Below are positions 1 to 6,534 of a DNA stretch of 8,930 nucleotides, in pieces (positions within the stretch are counted from its first letter, which is position 1; every line of letters begins with the position of its first letter). The DNA comes from Dehalococcoidia bacterium (GTDB taxonomy: Bacteria > Chloroflexota > Dehalococcoidia > GIF9 > AB-539-J10): assembly GCA_030612345.1 (NCBI GenBank), contig JAUWOB010000030.1:1-8930 (forward strand). Direction: 5' to 3'. Position numbers and translations under genes: made by a program. The notes below the pieces were generated by a model. The model was not told where the DNA came from. It did no database searches and saw only the letters and a list, made by a program, of their open reading frames with translations.

Positions 1-40
1 TCGTGACACGGGCATTGTAAGGTGGAAACAGGCAAGCAAG

Positions 41-58
41 AAGGAGGAAACGAGTATG
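41..58 (+). promoter_or_regulatory. Strong ribosome binding site and ATG out of frame with mscL
   Basis: AAGGAGG at 41-47 lies eight bases before the ATG at 56-58, an ideal arrangement. Read from this ATG the peptide starts MLED, like the start of many MscL proteins (M-L-K/E-x-F-K-x-F), but the frame then leaves the mscL frame. In the mscL frame, bases 72-83 read A-F-I-M, which matches the end of the same missing segment. This is the original start site as judged from spacing and residue pattern. Confidence 0.7.
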
Positions 59-80
59 CTAGAGGACGTAGGCATTTATA

Positions 81-518
81 ATGAGGGGCAACGTGATCGA
101 TATAGCCGTGGGCATCATCATCGGTATCGCCTTTGGTGCAGTTGTGAACTCAGTTGTTAAAGACATCATCATGCCATCGATAGGTCTTGCCCTGGGCAAC
201 GTTGATTTCGCCAACCTCTTCGTTGTGCTAAGAGAAGGGTTAGTGCCGGGGCCATACGCTTCTCTGGCTGAAGCCCAGCAGGCCGGCGCAGTTTCAATCA
301 ACTACGGGTTCTTCATAAACACTGTTGTTAACTTGCTGGTAATAGCAGCAGTCGTGTTCTTCCTGATTGTGCGCCCGGTGGTCAAGATGCAAGCTCTCAG
401 AACAAAGGCAGAGGAGCCGGCAGCGCCGACAACGAAAGAGTGCCCCTACTGCATTACCGCTATCCCTGTTAAGGCCAGTCGCTGCCCGAACTGCACTTCA
501 GAACTGAAGACGGCATAG
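81..518 (+). CDS. mscL: Large-conductance mechanosensitive channel MscL with C-terminal zinc ribbon; 5' end probably frameshifted
   Basis: MscL forms a homopentameric pore in the cytoplasmic membrane that opens under membrane tension and vents solutes on hypo-osmotic shock. The MRGNVIDIAVG signature opens the frame and continues into TM1 (about residues 5-30). A periplasmic loop follows, then TM2 beginning near INYGFFIN (about residues 73-100). The usual cytoplasmic helix is followed by a CPYC-x10-CPNC element (C121, C124, C135, C138), a likely zinc ribbon. The family normally has about ten more residues before MRGN (an amphipathic helix), and these are absent in this frame. An in-frame TAG at 69-71 blocks any upstream extension. 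The ribosome binding site AAGGAGG (41-47) instead serves the ATG at 56, which is in another frame. The ATG at 81 has no ribosome binding site of its own nearby. Either the gene is a recent pseudogene, or the sequence has an error, or translation starts at 81 on a shortened protein. Family assignment is certain; intactness is not. Confidence 0.9.
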   Translation: MRGNVIDIAVGIIIGIAFGAVVNSVVKDIIMPSIGLALGNVDFANLFVVLREGLVPGPYASLAEAQQAGAVSINYGFFINTVVNLLVIAAVVFFLIVRPVVKMQALRTKAEEPAAPTTKECPYCITAIPVKASRCPNCTSELKTA

Positions 519-593
519 ATCAGTAGGTCTTCGCTGTTGCTGAAGAACGACAGCAGCCAAGCGGGGCATCTCCGGCAGTACTGCGTCCGGTAC

Positions 594-660
594 AAGGAGG
601 CATGACTGAACAAAGCTATGCCCGCTTGTGTGCGGGATATGCTGCTTGATATGCCTCCTT
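594..660 (+). repeat. Ten-base inverted repeat forming a long nested hairpin
   Basis: AAGGAGGCAT (594-603) and ATGCCTCCTT (651-660) are perfect inverted copies 47 bases apart. The interval holds further nested pairs: CAA 611-613 with TTG 646-648, AGC 614-616 with GCT 641-643, and CCCGC 621-625 with GCGGG 632-636. The whole could fold as one long stem with internal loops. It lies in the spacer after mscL. The arm composition mimics a ribosome binding site paired with its complement, but no gene begins at a suitable distance. The function is unknown. Confidence 0.6.
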
Positions 661-700
661 CTCACATCTTCAAAGCAATCTGCAAGGAGGCCTGGTTTTT
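653..700 (+). terminator. Candidate intrinsic terminator after mscL
   Basis: GCCTCCTT (653-660) pairs perfectly with AAGGAGGC (684-691), and a run of five T follows at 696-700. The loop is long (23 bases) and the T-run starts four bases after the stem, so it is not a textbook case. Its position between mscL and the promoter of the next gene suits a terminator. The left arm is shared with the inverted repeat at 594-660, so the two folds exclude each other. Confidence 0.4.
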
Positions 701-713
701 CGAGACCCGGAAG

Positions 714-742
714 TTGACTTGTGCTCGTTGATTAGTTAGGAT
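714..742 (+). promoter_or_regulatory. Sigma70-type promoter for the BFN-domain gene
   Basis: TTGACT (714-719, five of six consensus bases) and TAGGAT (737-742, four of six) are separated by exactly 17 bases. The predicted transcript start, near 749, leaves a leader of about 30 bases before the ATG at 780. The leader carries AAGGAGGG at 767-774, five bases before the start codon. The promoter lies just downstream of the candidate mscL terminator. Confidence 0.55.
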
Positions 743-779
743 GATAGGTGTAGAATAGACGCTATCAAGGAGGGACGGC

Positions 780-1301
780 ATGATAGAGATGACGATTGAC
801 AGCATCCGGGTTAGCATGATGAACTATCAAAGGGTGGTGATTCTGAAAGAGAAGGGAACCAATCGTTATCTACCCATTTGGATCGGCCCTGCCGAGGCAG
901 ATGCTATTGCCGTGAAGCTGCAAAATGTCGAGCTATCACGCCCTCTGACGCATGACTTGCTGCAATCAGTGATCTCCACCCTGGGGGCTTCGGTTGACTA
1001 TGTGGTCGTAACCGGGCTTAAGGAAGATACCTTCTATGCCAAGCTTGCTCTCAGCGTTGACGGCGTCAAACTGGACATCGATTCTCGACCCAGCGATGCA
1101 TTGGCTCTGGCCGTGAGAGCTGGGGCACCCATATATGCCGACGAATCGGTGTTGGAGAAGGCAGGCATCATACTTGACGAGGAAACGGGCAAATCCATGC
1201 CTGAGGGCAAGGTTGATGAGCAAGAGTTGCAGGGGTTATCAGCATACAAGGACTTCATAAACACCCTCGATTTAGAGGATTTCAACAAACGCCGATCCTG
1301 A
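780..1301 (+). CDS. Bifunctional nuclease (BFN/DUF151) domain protein
   Basis: This 173-residue protein is a stand-alone member of the BFN family (DUF151), a cytoplasmic domain reported in plants to have DNase and RNase activity. The bacterial role is poorly defined. The conserved blocks are all present: LPIWIG at residues 31-36 followed by the EADAIA segment, RPLTHDLL at 54-61, and SRPSDALALAVR at 102-113 followed by PIYAD. The C-terminal 40 residues are acidic and less conserved, as is usual. The start is well supported by AAGGAGGG at 767-774 and the promoter at 714-742. It is a single-gene transcription unit as far as can be seen, and it converges on aroQ with an 84-base gap. The family is clear; nuclease activity is not shown by the sequence alone. 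Confidence 0.92.
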   Translation: MIEMTIDSIRVSMMNYQRVVILKEKGTNRYLPIWIGPAEADAIAVKLQNVELSRPLTHDLLQSVISTLGASVDYVVVTGLKEDTFYAKLALSVDGVKLDIDSRPSDALALAVRAGAPIYADESVLEKAGIILDEETGKSMPEGKVDEQELQGLSAYKDFINTLDLEDFNKRRS

Positions 1302-1385
1302 GTGTGTCAGTTGACGTGAGGTGGCTGCGGGGAAGTGACATCAGGCCTGTGCATCTCCGGTCATCTGAGTTCCTCGGAGTACGCT

Positions 1386-1841
1386 CTAAAGAGCCGGCCG
1401 TGAAGCATCTGCCTGCAGTCCCGCAACCAGGACCTGCAGGGCAGTCACATATCCCCCCCAGCCTAAGCCGCTTATCTGCCCTTCAGCTATGGGGGCAATG
1501 ACTGACCTGGCTCGCCATTCCTCGCGGCGGTAAATATTGGATAAGTGGACTTCGATGACGGGCAATTTGCTGTCAACCAGGGCATCCCGCAGGGAATAAC
1601 CATAGTGGGTGAGGGCACCGGGGTTGATTACTATGCCATGTGCCGAATCTGCTTGCTCTTGGACGAAATCTATGAGCGCCCCTTCGTGATTGGACTGAAA
1701 TATCACCGCTTCGACGTTTAAAGCATGTGCTTTGTCATTCAGCAGAGCGTTGATCTCGTCCAGGGTCTTCTTCCCGTAAACCGACTGCTCCCTTCTCCCC
1801 AGCATGTTCAGGTTCGGTCCATGGATAATCAGGATCTTCAT
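1386..1841 (-). CDS. aroQ: 3-dehydroquinate dehydratase, type II
   Basis: This enzyme converts 3-dehydroquinate to 3-dehydroshikimate in the shikimate pathway for aromatic amino acids. Its 151 residues are the usual length for the dodecameric type II enzyme. The signature HGPNLNMLGRRE opens the protein. Tyr22 in SVYG is the expected catalytic tyrosine on the flexible lid, with Arg17 before it. The FQSNHEGALID motif (48-58), the NPGALTHYGYSLRDAL block (73-88, with N73 and H79), and VHLSNIY (98-104) with Arg110 complete the active site. The position after NI is Tyr where many members have His. The start codon overlaps the topA stop as ATGA, so translation is probably coupled to topA and the gene is the last of the dprA-topA-aroQ operon. 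No strong terminator is visible after it. Confidence 0.96.
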   Translation of the reverse strand: MKILIIHGPNLNMLGRREQSVYGKKTLDEINALLNDKAHALNVEAVIFQSNHEGALIDFVQEQADSAHGIVINPGALTHYGYSLRDALVDSKLPVIEVHLSNIYRREEWRARSVIAPIAEGQISGLGWGGYVTALQVLVAGLQADASRPAL

Positions 1842-3979
1842 GAGGCTACCTCCTCTTTTCGTTTCTCTGGCTCAGATATTTCAACTCTAGTTTGGCAAGC
1901 GACGCATCTGGCCCAATCCCCTCTGGATTGTACCAGAAGCTTGCCACAGGCAGGGCAAGGCTGAGGCACTGGCTTGCGATTCACAGCAAATTTGCACTGG
2001 GGGTACTTGCTGCACCCATAGAACACCTTCTTCTTTTTGCTCATTCTTTGCACGAGCTCGCCGCCACACTCGGGGCAGGAAGCCCCGGTCTTAACTAGGT
2101 AGGGCATGGCTGTTTTACAGTCCGGATAGCCGCTACAGGCGAGAAACCTGCCGAAACGCCCCACCTTTATGACCATGGGGCGACCGCAGTTGGGGCATGT
2201 CTCCCCGCTGACCTGGGCCATGCTGACCTTTCCCAGATTCGTCCAGGCCTTGTTCAACGTATCCTGGAAGGGAGGATAGAACTGCTGCAAAGCGGCCACC
2301 CATTCATGTTTGCCCGGAGCTATTCGGTCCAGTTGTTCTTGCATCTGCGCTGTGAAACCGGGGTCAACGATTCTAGGGAAATGCTCAGTCAGGATTTTGT
2401 TGACGATAATACCCAGTTCGGTAGGATGGAACTTGCCATCAGTTTTGTTAACGTAATCTCTCTCTTGAATGGTAGACAGGATGGGGGCATATGTACTGGG
2501 GCGTCCGATTCCTCTCTGCTCCAGTGCTTTTATCAATGTGGCCTCAGTATAGCGCGGTGGCGGCTGCGTAAAGCATTGCTCAGCAGAGGTTCCCAGGTAA
2601 ATCAACTTATCTCCAACGCTCAGCTTGGGCAAGGAGACGAGGCTCTCTCCCCTTTCGTCCTCATCCCTGCCTTCGGTGTACACGGCCATAAAGCCGGGGA
2701 ATTTGACCACGGAGCTACTCGCTCTGAGCAGATACCCTGGGGGTTGTTCTCCACCGCCGGCGTTGTTTGCTTCTATCTCCACGTTGGTTGTGTCGTACAA
2801 AGCTGCTGACATTTGGCTGGCGACCATGCGCTTCCAGATAAGCTCGTATAGCTTCAGCTGCGCTGGATTGAGAAACGGTCTCAGTTGCTCCGGCTGCCGG
2901 TGAATCCTGGTGGGACGAATTGCCTCGTGCGCCTCCTGCGCCCATTTGGTTTTCCTGGCAAAACTCCGTGCCTTTGGCGGCAGAAACCGAGCTCCGTATT
3001 TCTCGCCGATGAACTCACGCGTCTCACTTATGGCAGAGGCAGCCACGTGGGTGGAATCGGTACGCATATAGGTAATAAGCCCTACCGAACCTTCCTCGCC
3101 CAGGGGCAAGCCTTCATATAGCTGCTGGGCAAGAGCCATGGTCCGCCCGGCGGTGAAGTGCAGTTTCCGCCAGGCCTCTTGCTGAAGGGTGCTGGTGATA
3201 AAAGGTGAGGCAGGCTGACGTGCTACCTGCTTCTTTGCTATCCCCTTAACTGCATACTCAGCCTTTTCTAAATCAGTGACAACCCTGTCTGCGTCGCCTT
3301 TATTGGCTATGTCGAGCTTGGTGCCATCGGCCAGGGCAAACAGCCTGGCCGTGAAATTTGCTTCCTTTGCCTCAGGCGGAGCCAGCTCAACCTCGATAAT
3401 CCAGTACTCCTGAGAGATGAAGTCCTGGATTTCCCGCTCGCGGTCGACGACCATCCTCACGGCTACCGATTGTACCCTGCCTGCCGAAAGTCCCCTCTGT
3501 ACCTTTCTCCACAATAGCGGGCTCAGCTTATAGCCCACAAGTCTGTCGAGGATACGCCGGGCCTGCTGGGCGTTCACCAGGTCCATGTTAATGACGCCGG
3601 GATTCTGGAAGGCCCCTCTAACTGCCTCCTTCGTTATCTCGTGAAAAACCACGCGCTGAATCGGTGGCGCATCCTTGCCTAGTTTGACTGCCTGTACCAG
3701 ATGCCAGGAAATCGCCTCGCCCTCACGATCAGGGTCAGTAGCCAGATAAATAAAACTCGCCTTAGCAGCCGCCTTCTTGATTTCGCCGACTATCTTTTTC
3801 TTCTCCGCTGGAATCACGTACTTGGGGGCGAAATCTTGCTCTATGTCCACGCCTAGGCTGGCCTTGGGCAAATCGCGCACATGTCCCAGAGATGCTTTCA
3901 CGCTATAGCCGCGTCCCAGAATAGCGCTCAGGGTCCTTGCCTTAGCTGGGGATTCGACGATAACCAGTTTGCCGGCCAT
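1838..3979 (-). CDS. topA: DNA topoisomerase I (type IA)
   Basis: This enzyme relaxes negatively supercoiled DNA by passing strands through a transient single-strand break. The protein has 713 residues. The N-terminal TOPRIM domain includes VIVESPAKA (Glu9) and TDPDREGE (Asp82, Asp84, Glu86), the magnesium-binding acidic residues. Further conserved blocks are NAQQARRILDRLVGY (136-150) and LSAGRVQSVA (164-173). The catalytic tyrosine is Tyr304 in GLITYMRTDST. PRYTEATLIKALEQRGIGRPSTY (475-497) follows. The C-terminus holds three zinc ribbons, with Cys at 595/598/615/621, 635/638/656/662 and 675/678/692/695; the last is the most divergent. The start MAGKLVIVES is standard. dprA ends 13 bases upstream, and the start region has purine-rich GAGG/AGGG bases but only a mediocre ribosome binding site, which suggests coupling to dprA. 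Confidence 0.97.
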   Translation of the reverse strand: MAGKLVIVESPAKARTLSAILGRGYSVKASLGHVRDLPKASLGVDIEQDFAPKYVIPAEKKKIVGEIKKAAAKASFIYLATDPDREGEAISWHLVQAVKLGKDAPPIQRVVFHEITKEAVRGAFQNPGVINMDLVNAQQARRILDRLVGYKLSPLLWRKVQRGLSAGRVQSVAVRMVVDREREIQDFISQEYWIIEVELAPPEAKEANFTARLFALADGTKLDIANKGDADRVVTDLEKAEYAVKGIAKKQVARQPASPFITSTLQQEAWRKLHFTAGRTMALAQQLYEGLPLGEEGSVGLITYMRTDSTHVAASAISETREFIGEKYGARFLPPKARSFARKTKWAQEAHEAIRPTRIHRQPEQLRPFLNPAQLKLYELIWKRMVASQMSAALYDTTNVEIEANNAGGGEQPPGYLLRASSSVVKFPGFMAVYTEGRDEDERGESLVSLPKLSVGDKLIYLGTSAEQCFTQPPPRYTEATLIKALEQRGIGRPSTYAPILSTIQERDYVNKTDGKFHPTELGIIVNKILTEHFPRIVDPGFTAQMQEQLDRIAPGKHEWVAALQQFYPPFQDTLNKAWTNLGKVSMAQVSGETCPNCGRPMVIKVGRFGRFLACSGYPDCKTAMPYLVKTGASCPECGGELVQRMSKKKKVFYGCSKYPQCKFAVNRKPVPQPCPACGKLLVQSRGDWARCVACQTRVEISEPEKRKEEVAS

Positions 3980-3992
3980 AGCTTGCCCTGCC

Positions 3993-5090
3993 TCAATTCC
4001 TCCGTGCCAGGACGTAGTTCATAGTTCCCACTTGCCTGGCTATCCCTTTTAACTCCAGCATGGCTAGAGTACTGCTCACTGCCGGCATAGCCAAACCGCT
4101 GCGGCGGCAGATCTCATCTATATGATTGGGTTCGGAACTCAATTGCGTCAGCACGGCGGATTCAACTTCGTCAGCCGGGGAGAACTCCTCAATCTCCGCC
4201 TGGTGTGCCACGATGGTGAGGTTCAGCTCCTGAAGAATGTCAGCGTAATTGCGGACTAACTTGGCTCCTTCTTGAATGAGACGGTTGGTTCCCTGGCTGG
4301 CCGGGGAGAGAATGCTGCCAGGGATGGCAAAGACCTCCCGATTCTGTTCCACTGCCTGGTGGGCTGTGATCAAAGCTCCACTCCTTTCTCCAGCTTCCAC
4401 CACTAGCACCCCCAGGCTCAAGCCACTCATGATTCGATTGCGCAGGGGAAAGCTCTCAGGCTTAGGCTTAACGCCTAAAGGATGCTCACTGACCAGAGCG
4501 CCGCGTTCCATAATAGCTTGAGCCATTTTGGCGTTCTCACTGGGGTAGACGATGTCCAGACCGCAGGCGAACACGGCTATGGTCTTGCCCCCGGCGTCCA
4601 GAGCAGCCCGATGGGCCACAGAGTCAATTCCTCGGGCCAATCCACTGACAACGGTGATTCCGCTTCGGGCCAGGTCGGCCCCAATCTCCTCAGTGACCTG
4701 CCTCCCATAGATGGTGGGACGGCGCGTACCGACTATGGCCAGGCGAGGCTCATCTTCGGCCGGGAGGGTACCTTTCACATAAAGCACAGGGGGATAATCA
4801 TAGATCTCTTTCAATCTGGAAGGATAAAGACGATCCTCATGGACAAGCACCTGTACTCTGTAACGCGCCAACTTCTCCATCTCGGCGTCCGGCGAGATTC
4901 TGGGGCGCTCGGCGATCAGGGCAGCTATGCTGCGTGAATCCAGTCCGGCTTGCTTCAGCTTGCCCTGGGGAGCCTTCCAGGCAGCCTGCAACGTGCCGAA
5001 GTACTCCCTTAGCTGTGAAATCCGCACCCGACCGATGCCGGCTATCCCTGAGAGAGCTACCCAGTATTTGAGTTCGTCAGCACTTACCAT
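3993..5090 (-). CDS. dprA: DNA-processing protein DprA (Smf)
   Basis: DprA binds incoming single-stranded DNA and loads RecA during natural transformation. It is also present in many bacteria not known to be competent. The 365 residues fall into three parts: an N-terminal helical, helix-hairpin-helix-like region (about 10-60), the Rossmann-like core (about 85-290) and a C-terminal winged-helix domain (about 305-362). The core carries the family signatures IVGTRRPTIYG (119-129), VVSGLARGID (147-156), the FPLRNRIMSGLS block (214-225) and the SGALITAHQA block (237-246). Nothing is missing, so the protein looks functional. The start is supported by AAGGA at 5096-5100, five bases before the ATG. 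It is the first gene of the operon with topA and aroQ. No other competence gene is in view. Confidence 0.96.
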   Translation of the reverse strand: MVSADELKYWVALSGIAGIGRVRISQLREYFGTLQAAWKAPQGKLKQAGLDSRSIAALIAERPRISPDAEMEKLARYRVQVLVHEDRLYPSRLKEIYDYPPVLYVKGTLPAEDEPRLAIVGTRRPTIYGRQVTEEIGADLARSGITVVSGLARGIDSVAHRAALDAGGKTIAVFACGLDIVYPSENAKMAQAIMERGALVSEHPLGVKPKPESFPLRNRIMSGLSLGVLVVEAGERSGALITAHQAVEQNREVFAIPGSILSPASQGTNRLIQEGAKLVRNYADILQELNLTIVAHQAEIEEFSPADEVESAVLTQLSSEPNHIDEICRRSGLAMPAVSSTLAMLELKGIARQVGTMNYVLARRN

Positions 5091-5105
5091 GTTGATCCTT
5101 GCTGG

Positions 5106-5114
5106 ATTTTAGCA
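5106..5114 (-). promoter_or_regulatory. Possible extended -10 promoter for dprA-topA-aroQ
   Basis: On the - strand the sequence reads TGCTAAAAT: an extended -10 TG followed by TAAAAT, five of six consensus bases. No good -35 is visible 17 bases before it. The predicted start would fall at about 5099, right at the dprA ribosome binding site, giving an almost absent leader. That weakens the call. Confidence 0.25.
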
Positions 5115-5138
5115 CAACTCTTCGCAACGCTCGAGTTA

Positions 5139-5167
5139 TTGACAGTATGCAGTAGCTATGTTACGCT
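5139..5167 (+). promoter_or_regulatory. Probable promoter for the two-helix membrane protein gene
   Basis: A perfect TTGACA (5139-5144) is followed after 17 bases by TACGCT (5162-5167), which has three of six -10 bases including the key first two and the last T. The predicted transcript start is near 5174, leaving a leader of about 145 bases. Within that leader, TTGAGGGG (5186-5193) and CCTCTCAA (5197-5204) can form an eight-pair hairpin with one G-T pair and a three-base loop. No open reading frame of note lies in the leader. Confidence 0.4.
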
Positions 5168-5317
5168 AGAACAACTGAGACTTGATTGAGGGGAGGCCTC
5201 TCAATTGTCACCGGGAGCGATCAAGAAGGACCCGGAAAAGGCTGGGGCCACACAAAGCCGCTTCAAGATGACAGAGAGGATCGTTAAACCGACTTCATGT
5301 AGAAAAGGAGACGGAAA

Positions 5318-5647
5318 ATGGAGATAGTTGACCCTGGTTTGGCTATGATGGTGCTGATCCTGGGGCTGTTTCTCATCATTGTAGGCATAGTAGTAGCAGG
5401 TGTGGTCTATCGGGAGACGCGTGAGTGGAAAAGGCTGATAGCTCCTATGTTTGACAGGGACTCGGCTCAGGCAGCGCCGGAATCCCCGGGGGAATCAGGG
5501 GGGCTGGCGCCCCGGCAGGCCGCCCTGCGCAAGCAGATCTTAACCCGGATCTTCAATCATATGGACGTTGCCGGTTTGCTAGGCGGCGGCGCGGCTGTCA
5601 TCGTGGGCATACTTATAGTCCTGATAGGACTCGCGCTCCGCAGTTAA
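5318..5647 (+). CDS. Small two-helix membrane protein of unknown function
   Basis: The family is not recognised. The 109 residues have a hydrophobic helix at about 8-30 and another at about 84-107, joined by a polar, proline- and glycine-rich linker. YRETREWKRL directly after helix 1 and several basic residues before helix 2 suggest that the linker is cytoplasmic and both ends face outward, by the positive-inside rule. AAGGAG (5305-5310) lies seven bases before the ATG, so the start is good. The last 69 bases, which encode the second helix, are also the antisense of the end of the 291-residue protein gene. Both reading frames look real from start signals and composition. No homologue was identified by eye, and no function is proposed. 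Confidence 0.75.
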   Translation: MEIVDPGLAMMVLILGLFLIIVGIVVAGVVYRETREWKRLIAPMFDRDSAQAAPESPGESGGLAPRQAALRKQILTRIFNHMDVAGLLGGGAAVIVGILIVLIGLALRS

Positions 5648-6454
5648 CCCTCTCCTCAATACTTTTCGAACGCCCTTGACGAACTCGGTCGCCCAAATAC
5701 GTTCAATTATGGTGCTGACGAAGTGGGCCATCAGCGTGATGATGAAGAGCGCTGCCGCTATGGCCCATTTTATGGGTGGTTCATAGATGAGCCAGGCTAT
5801 GGGCAGTACGATTAGCCGCGTGATGAAGAGGCCGGCACGTATTAGCTCCCTCAATGGCGGATGGTACAGGAACCAGGCTACTGCGGCTGAGACCCCCCTC
5901 AGGTAGAACAGGGCAACTGCTACTAACCAGCGCAGAGGAGGGTGGTAGAAGAACCACACTACCCCCAAAGGAATCCCCACCAGTATTCTCCAGCCTAATG
6001 CGACAACGCGGAAACACAGATCCCAGAAGACATTTCTGACACGAGGCCAGCCGTAGCGCCACAACCGTACCAGCCACACCACTATGGCCAGTAGAAGCAA
6101 GAAGAAAAAGAGCAACAGGAGGCCTATGCCGATGATTGTTATCTCTATACCCAATATGGGGAGCGCGTAAGCCGGAACAGAGATTCCTACTCGGGCAAGC
6201 CCATAATGCAGGACAAGCTCCACGACCACCACCACGACGAGAAGAAAGATGATGTTCAGCGGGCGAGCGGCCCACCTGCCCATTCGCACCAGCCAGGGAT
6301 AGATGTTTCGCCACGTGAAGATGATGACTGCCAGTATCAGTAGCAGGCATAGCAGGAAGATCGCCATGGCCAGCGGTATCAGCGCAAGGATTAGCAGAGA
6401 ACCTACGAGGAGTATAACCCCGGCCACAGCGAGCAGCCCGGCGCAAGTCATCAT
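5579..6454 (-). CDS. Polytopic membrane protein with three 27-residue W-x-x-Y-x-P-P repeats
   Basis: The family is not recognised. The 291 residues are mostly hydrophobic helices: about 5-47 (two segments), 66-88, 98-128 and 145-166, then a repeat region and a basic tail. Residues 167-193, 194-220 and 221-247 are three tandem repeats of exactly 27 residues. Each begins W-[FL]-[FLI]-Y-[HE]-P-P-[LI]-[RK] and has A/G-L-F about 15 residues in. Each unit is long enough for one membrane-embedded or interfacial helix with a Pro-Pro break at its entry. The C-terminal 40 residues are charged (KGVRKVLRRG, then acidic and tyrosine-rich) and probably cytoplasmic. AAGGAG lies 11 bases before the ATG at 6454. 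The leader resembles those of the two small genes upstream, and a leader peptide frame overlaps the start as ATGA. Alternative frames here lack start signals. Confidence 0.72.
   Translation of the reverse strand: MMTCAGLLAVAGVILLVGSLLILALIPLAMAIFLLCLLLILAVIIFTWRNIYPWLVRMGRWAARPLNIIFLLVVVVVVELVLHYGLARVGISVPAYALPILGIEITIIGIGLLLLFFFLLLLAIVVWLVRLWRYGWPRVRNVFWDLCFRVVALGWRILVGIPLGVVWFFYHPPLRWLVAVALFYLRGVSAAVAWFLYHPPLRELIRAGLFITRLIVLPIAWLIYEPPIKWAIAAALFIITLMAHFVSTIIERIWATEFVKGVRKVLRRGLTAERESYQDYKYAHDDSRAAA
5714..5956 (-). repeat. Three tandem 81-base units encoding the W-x-x-Y-x-P-P repeat
   Basis: Units lie at 5876-5956, 5795-5875 and 5714-5794. The lengths are identical with no gaps, while the DNA has diverged widely: the same W..Y.PP residues use different codons. 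This means an old internal duplication held together by selection on the protein, not a recent DNA expansion. Confidence 0.8.
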
Positions 6455-6519
6455 ATCGTCTTATTCTCCTTAGCGTACCGGCAAGACTCTACTTTGCTCT
6501 TCGTCATGGTGTCCCACAT
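6451..6519 (-). other. Possible 22-codon leader peptide before the 291-residue gene
   Basis: An ATG at 6519 opens a frame MWDTMTKSKVES... of 22 residues that ends in a TGA overlapping the ATG of the large gene (ATGA). An inner ATG at 6507 starts MTKSK. The ribosome binding site is weak. The same position in the leader of the 49-residue gene has an ATG 65 bases before its gene, exactly as here. Translation is unproven; the similarity may instead reflect duplicated leader DNA. Confidence 0.3.
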
Positions 6520-6534
6520 AATCTTACCTGCCAT

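Larger units (their letters stand above)
5091..5317. other. Divergent intergenic region between dprA and the 109-residue membrane protein gene
   Basis: This spacer holds the two candidate promoters described at 5106-5114 (leftward) and 5139-5167 (rightward) and the small hairpin at 5186-5204. The rest, 5205-5300, shows no repeat, RNA gene or coding potential that I can support. Confidence 0.6.

Noticed and set aside
528..554. Small overlapping hairpins just after the mscL stop
   Set aside because: TCTTC/GAAGA and GCTGT/ACAGC are five-pair stems that compete with each other and have no T-run, so they are within chance expectation.
602..649. 15-codon frame MTEQSYARLCAGYAA in the mscL-BFN spacer
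   Set aside because: AAGGAGG ends only one base before this ATG, too close for initiation, and the sequence is better explained by the stem structure.
1355..1379. Hairpin CTCCG/CGGAG between the convergent BFN and aroQ genes as a terminator
   Set aside because: The stem is only five pairs, the loop is long, and no T-run follows on either strand.
1304..1501. Short + strand frame after the BFN gene
   Set aside because: It runs antisense into aroQ, has no ribosome binding site, and its residues look like no protein family.
5781..6446. Second long - strand frame inside the 291-residue gene
   Set aside because: It is Arg-, His- and Pro-rich, lacks a plausible ribosome binding site, and its composition fits an out-of-frame reading of a hydrophobic gene.
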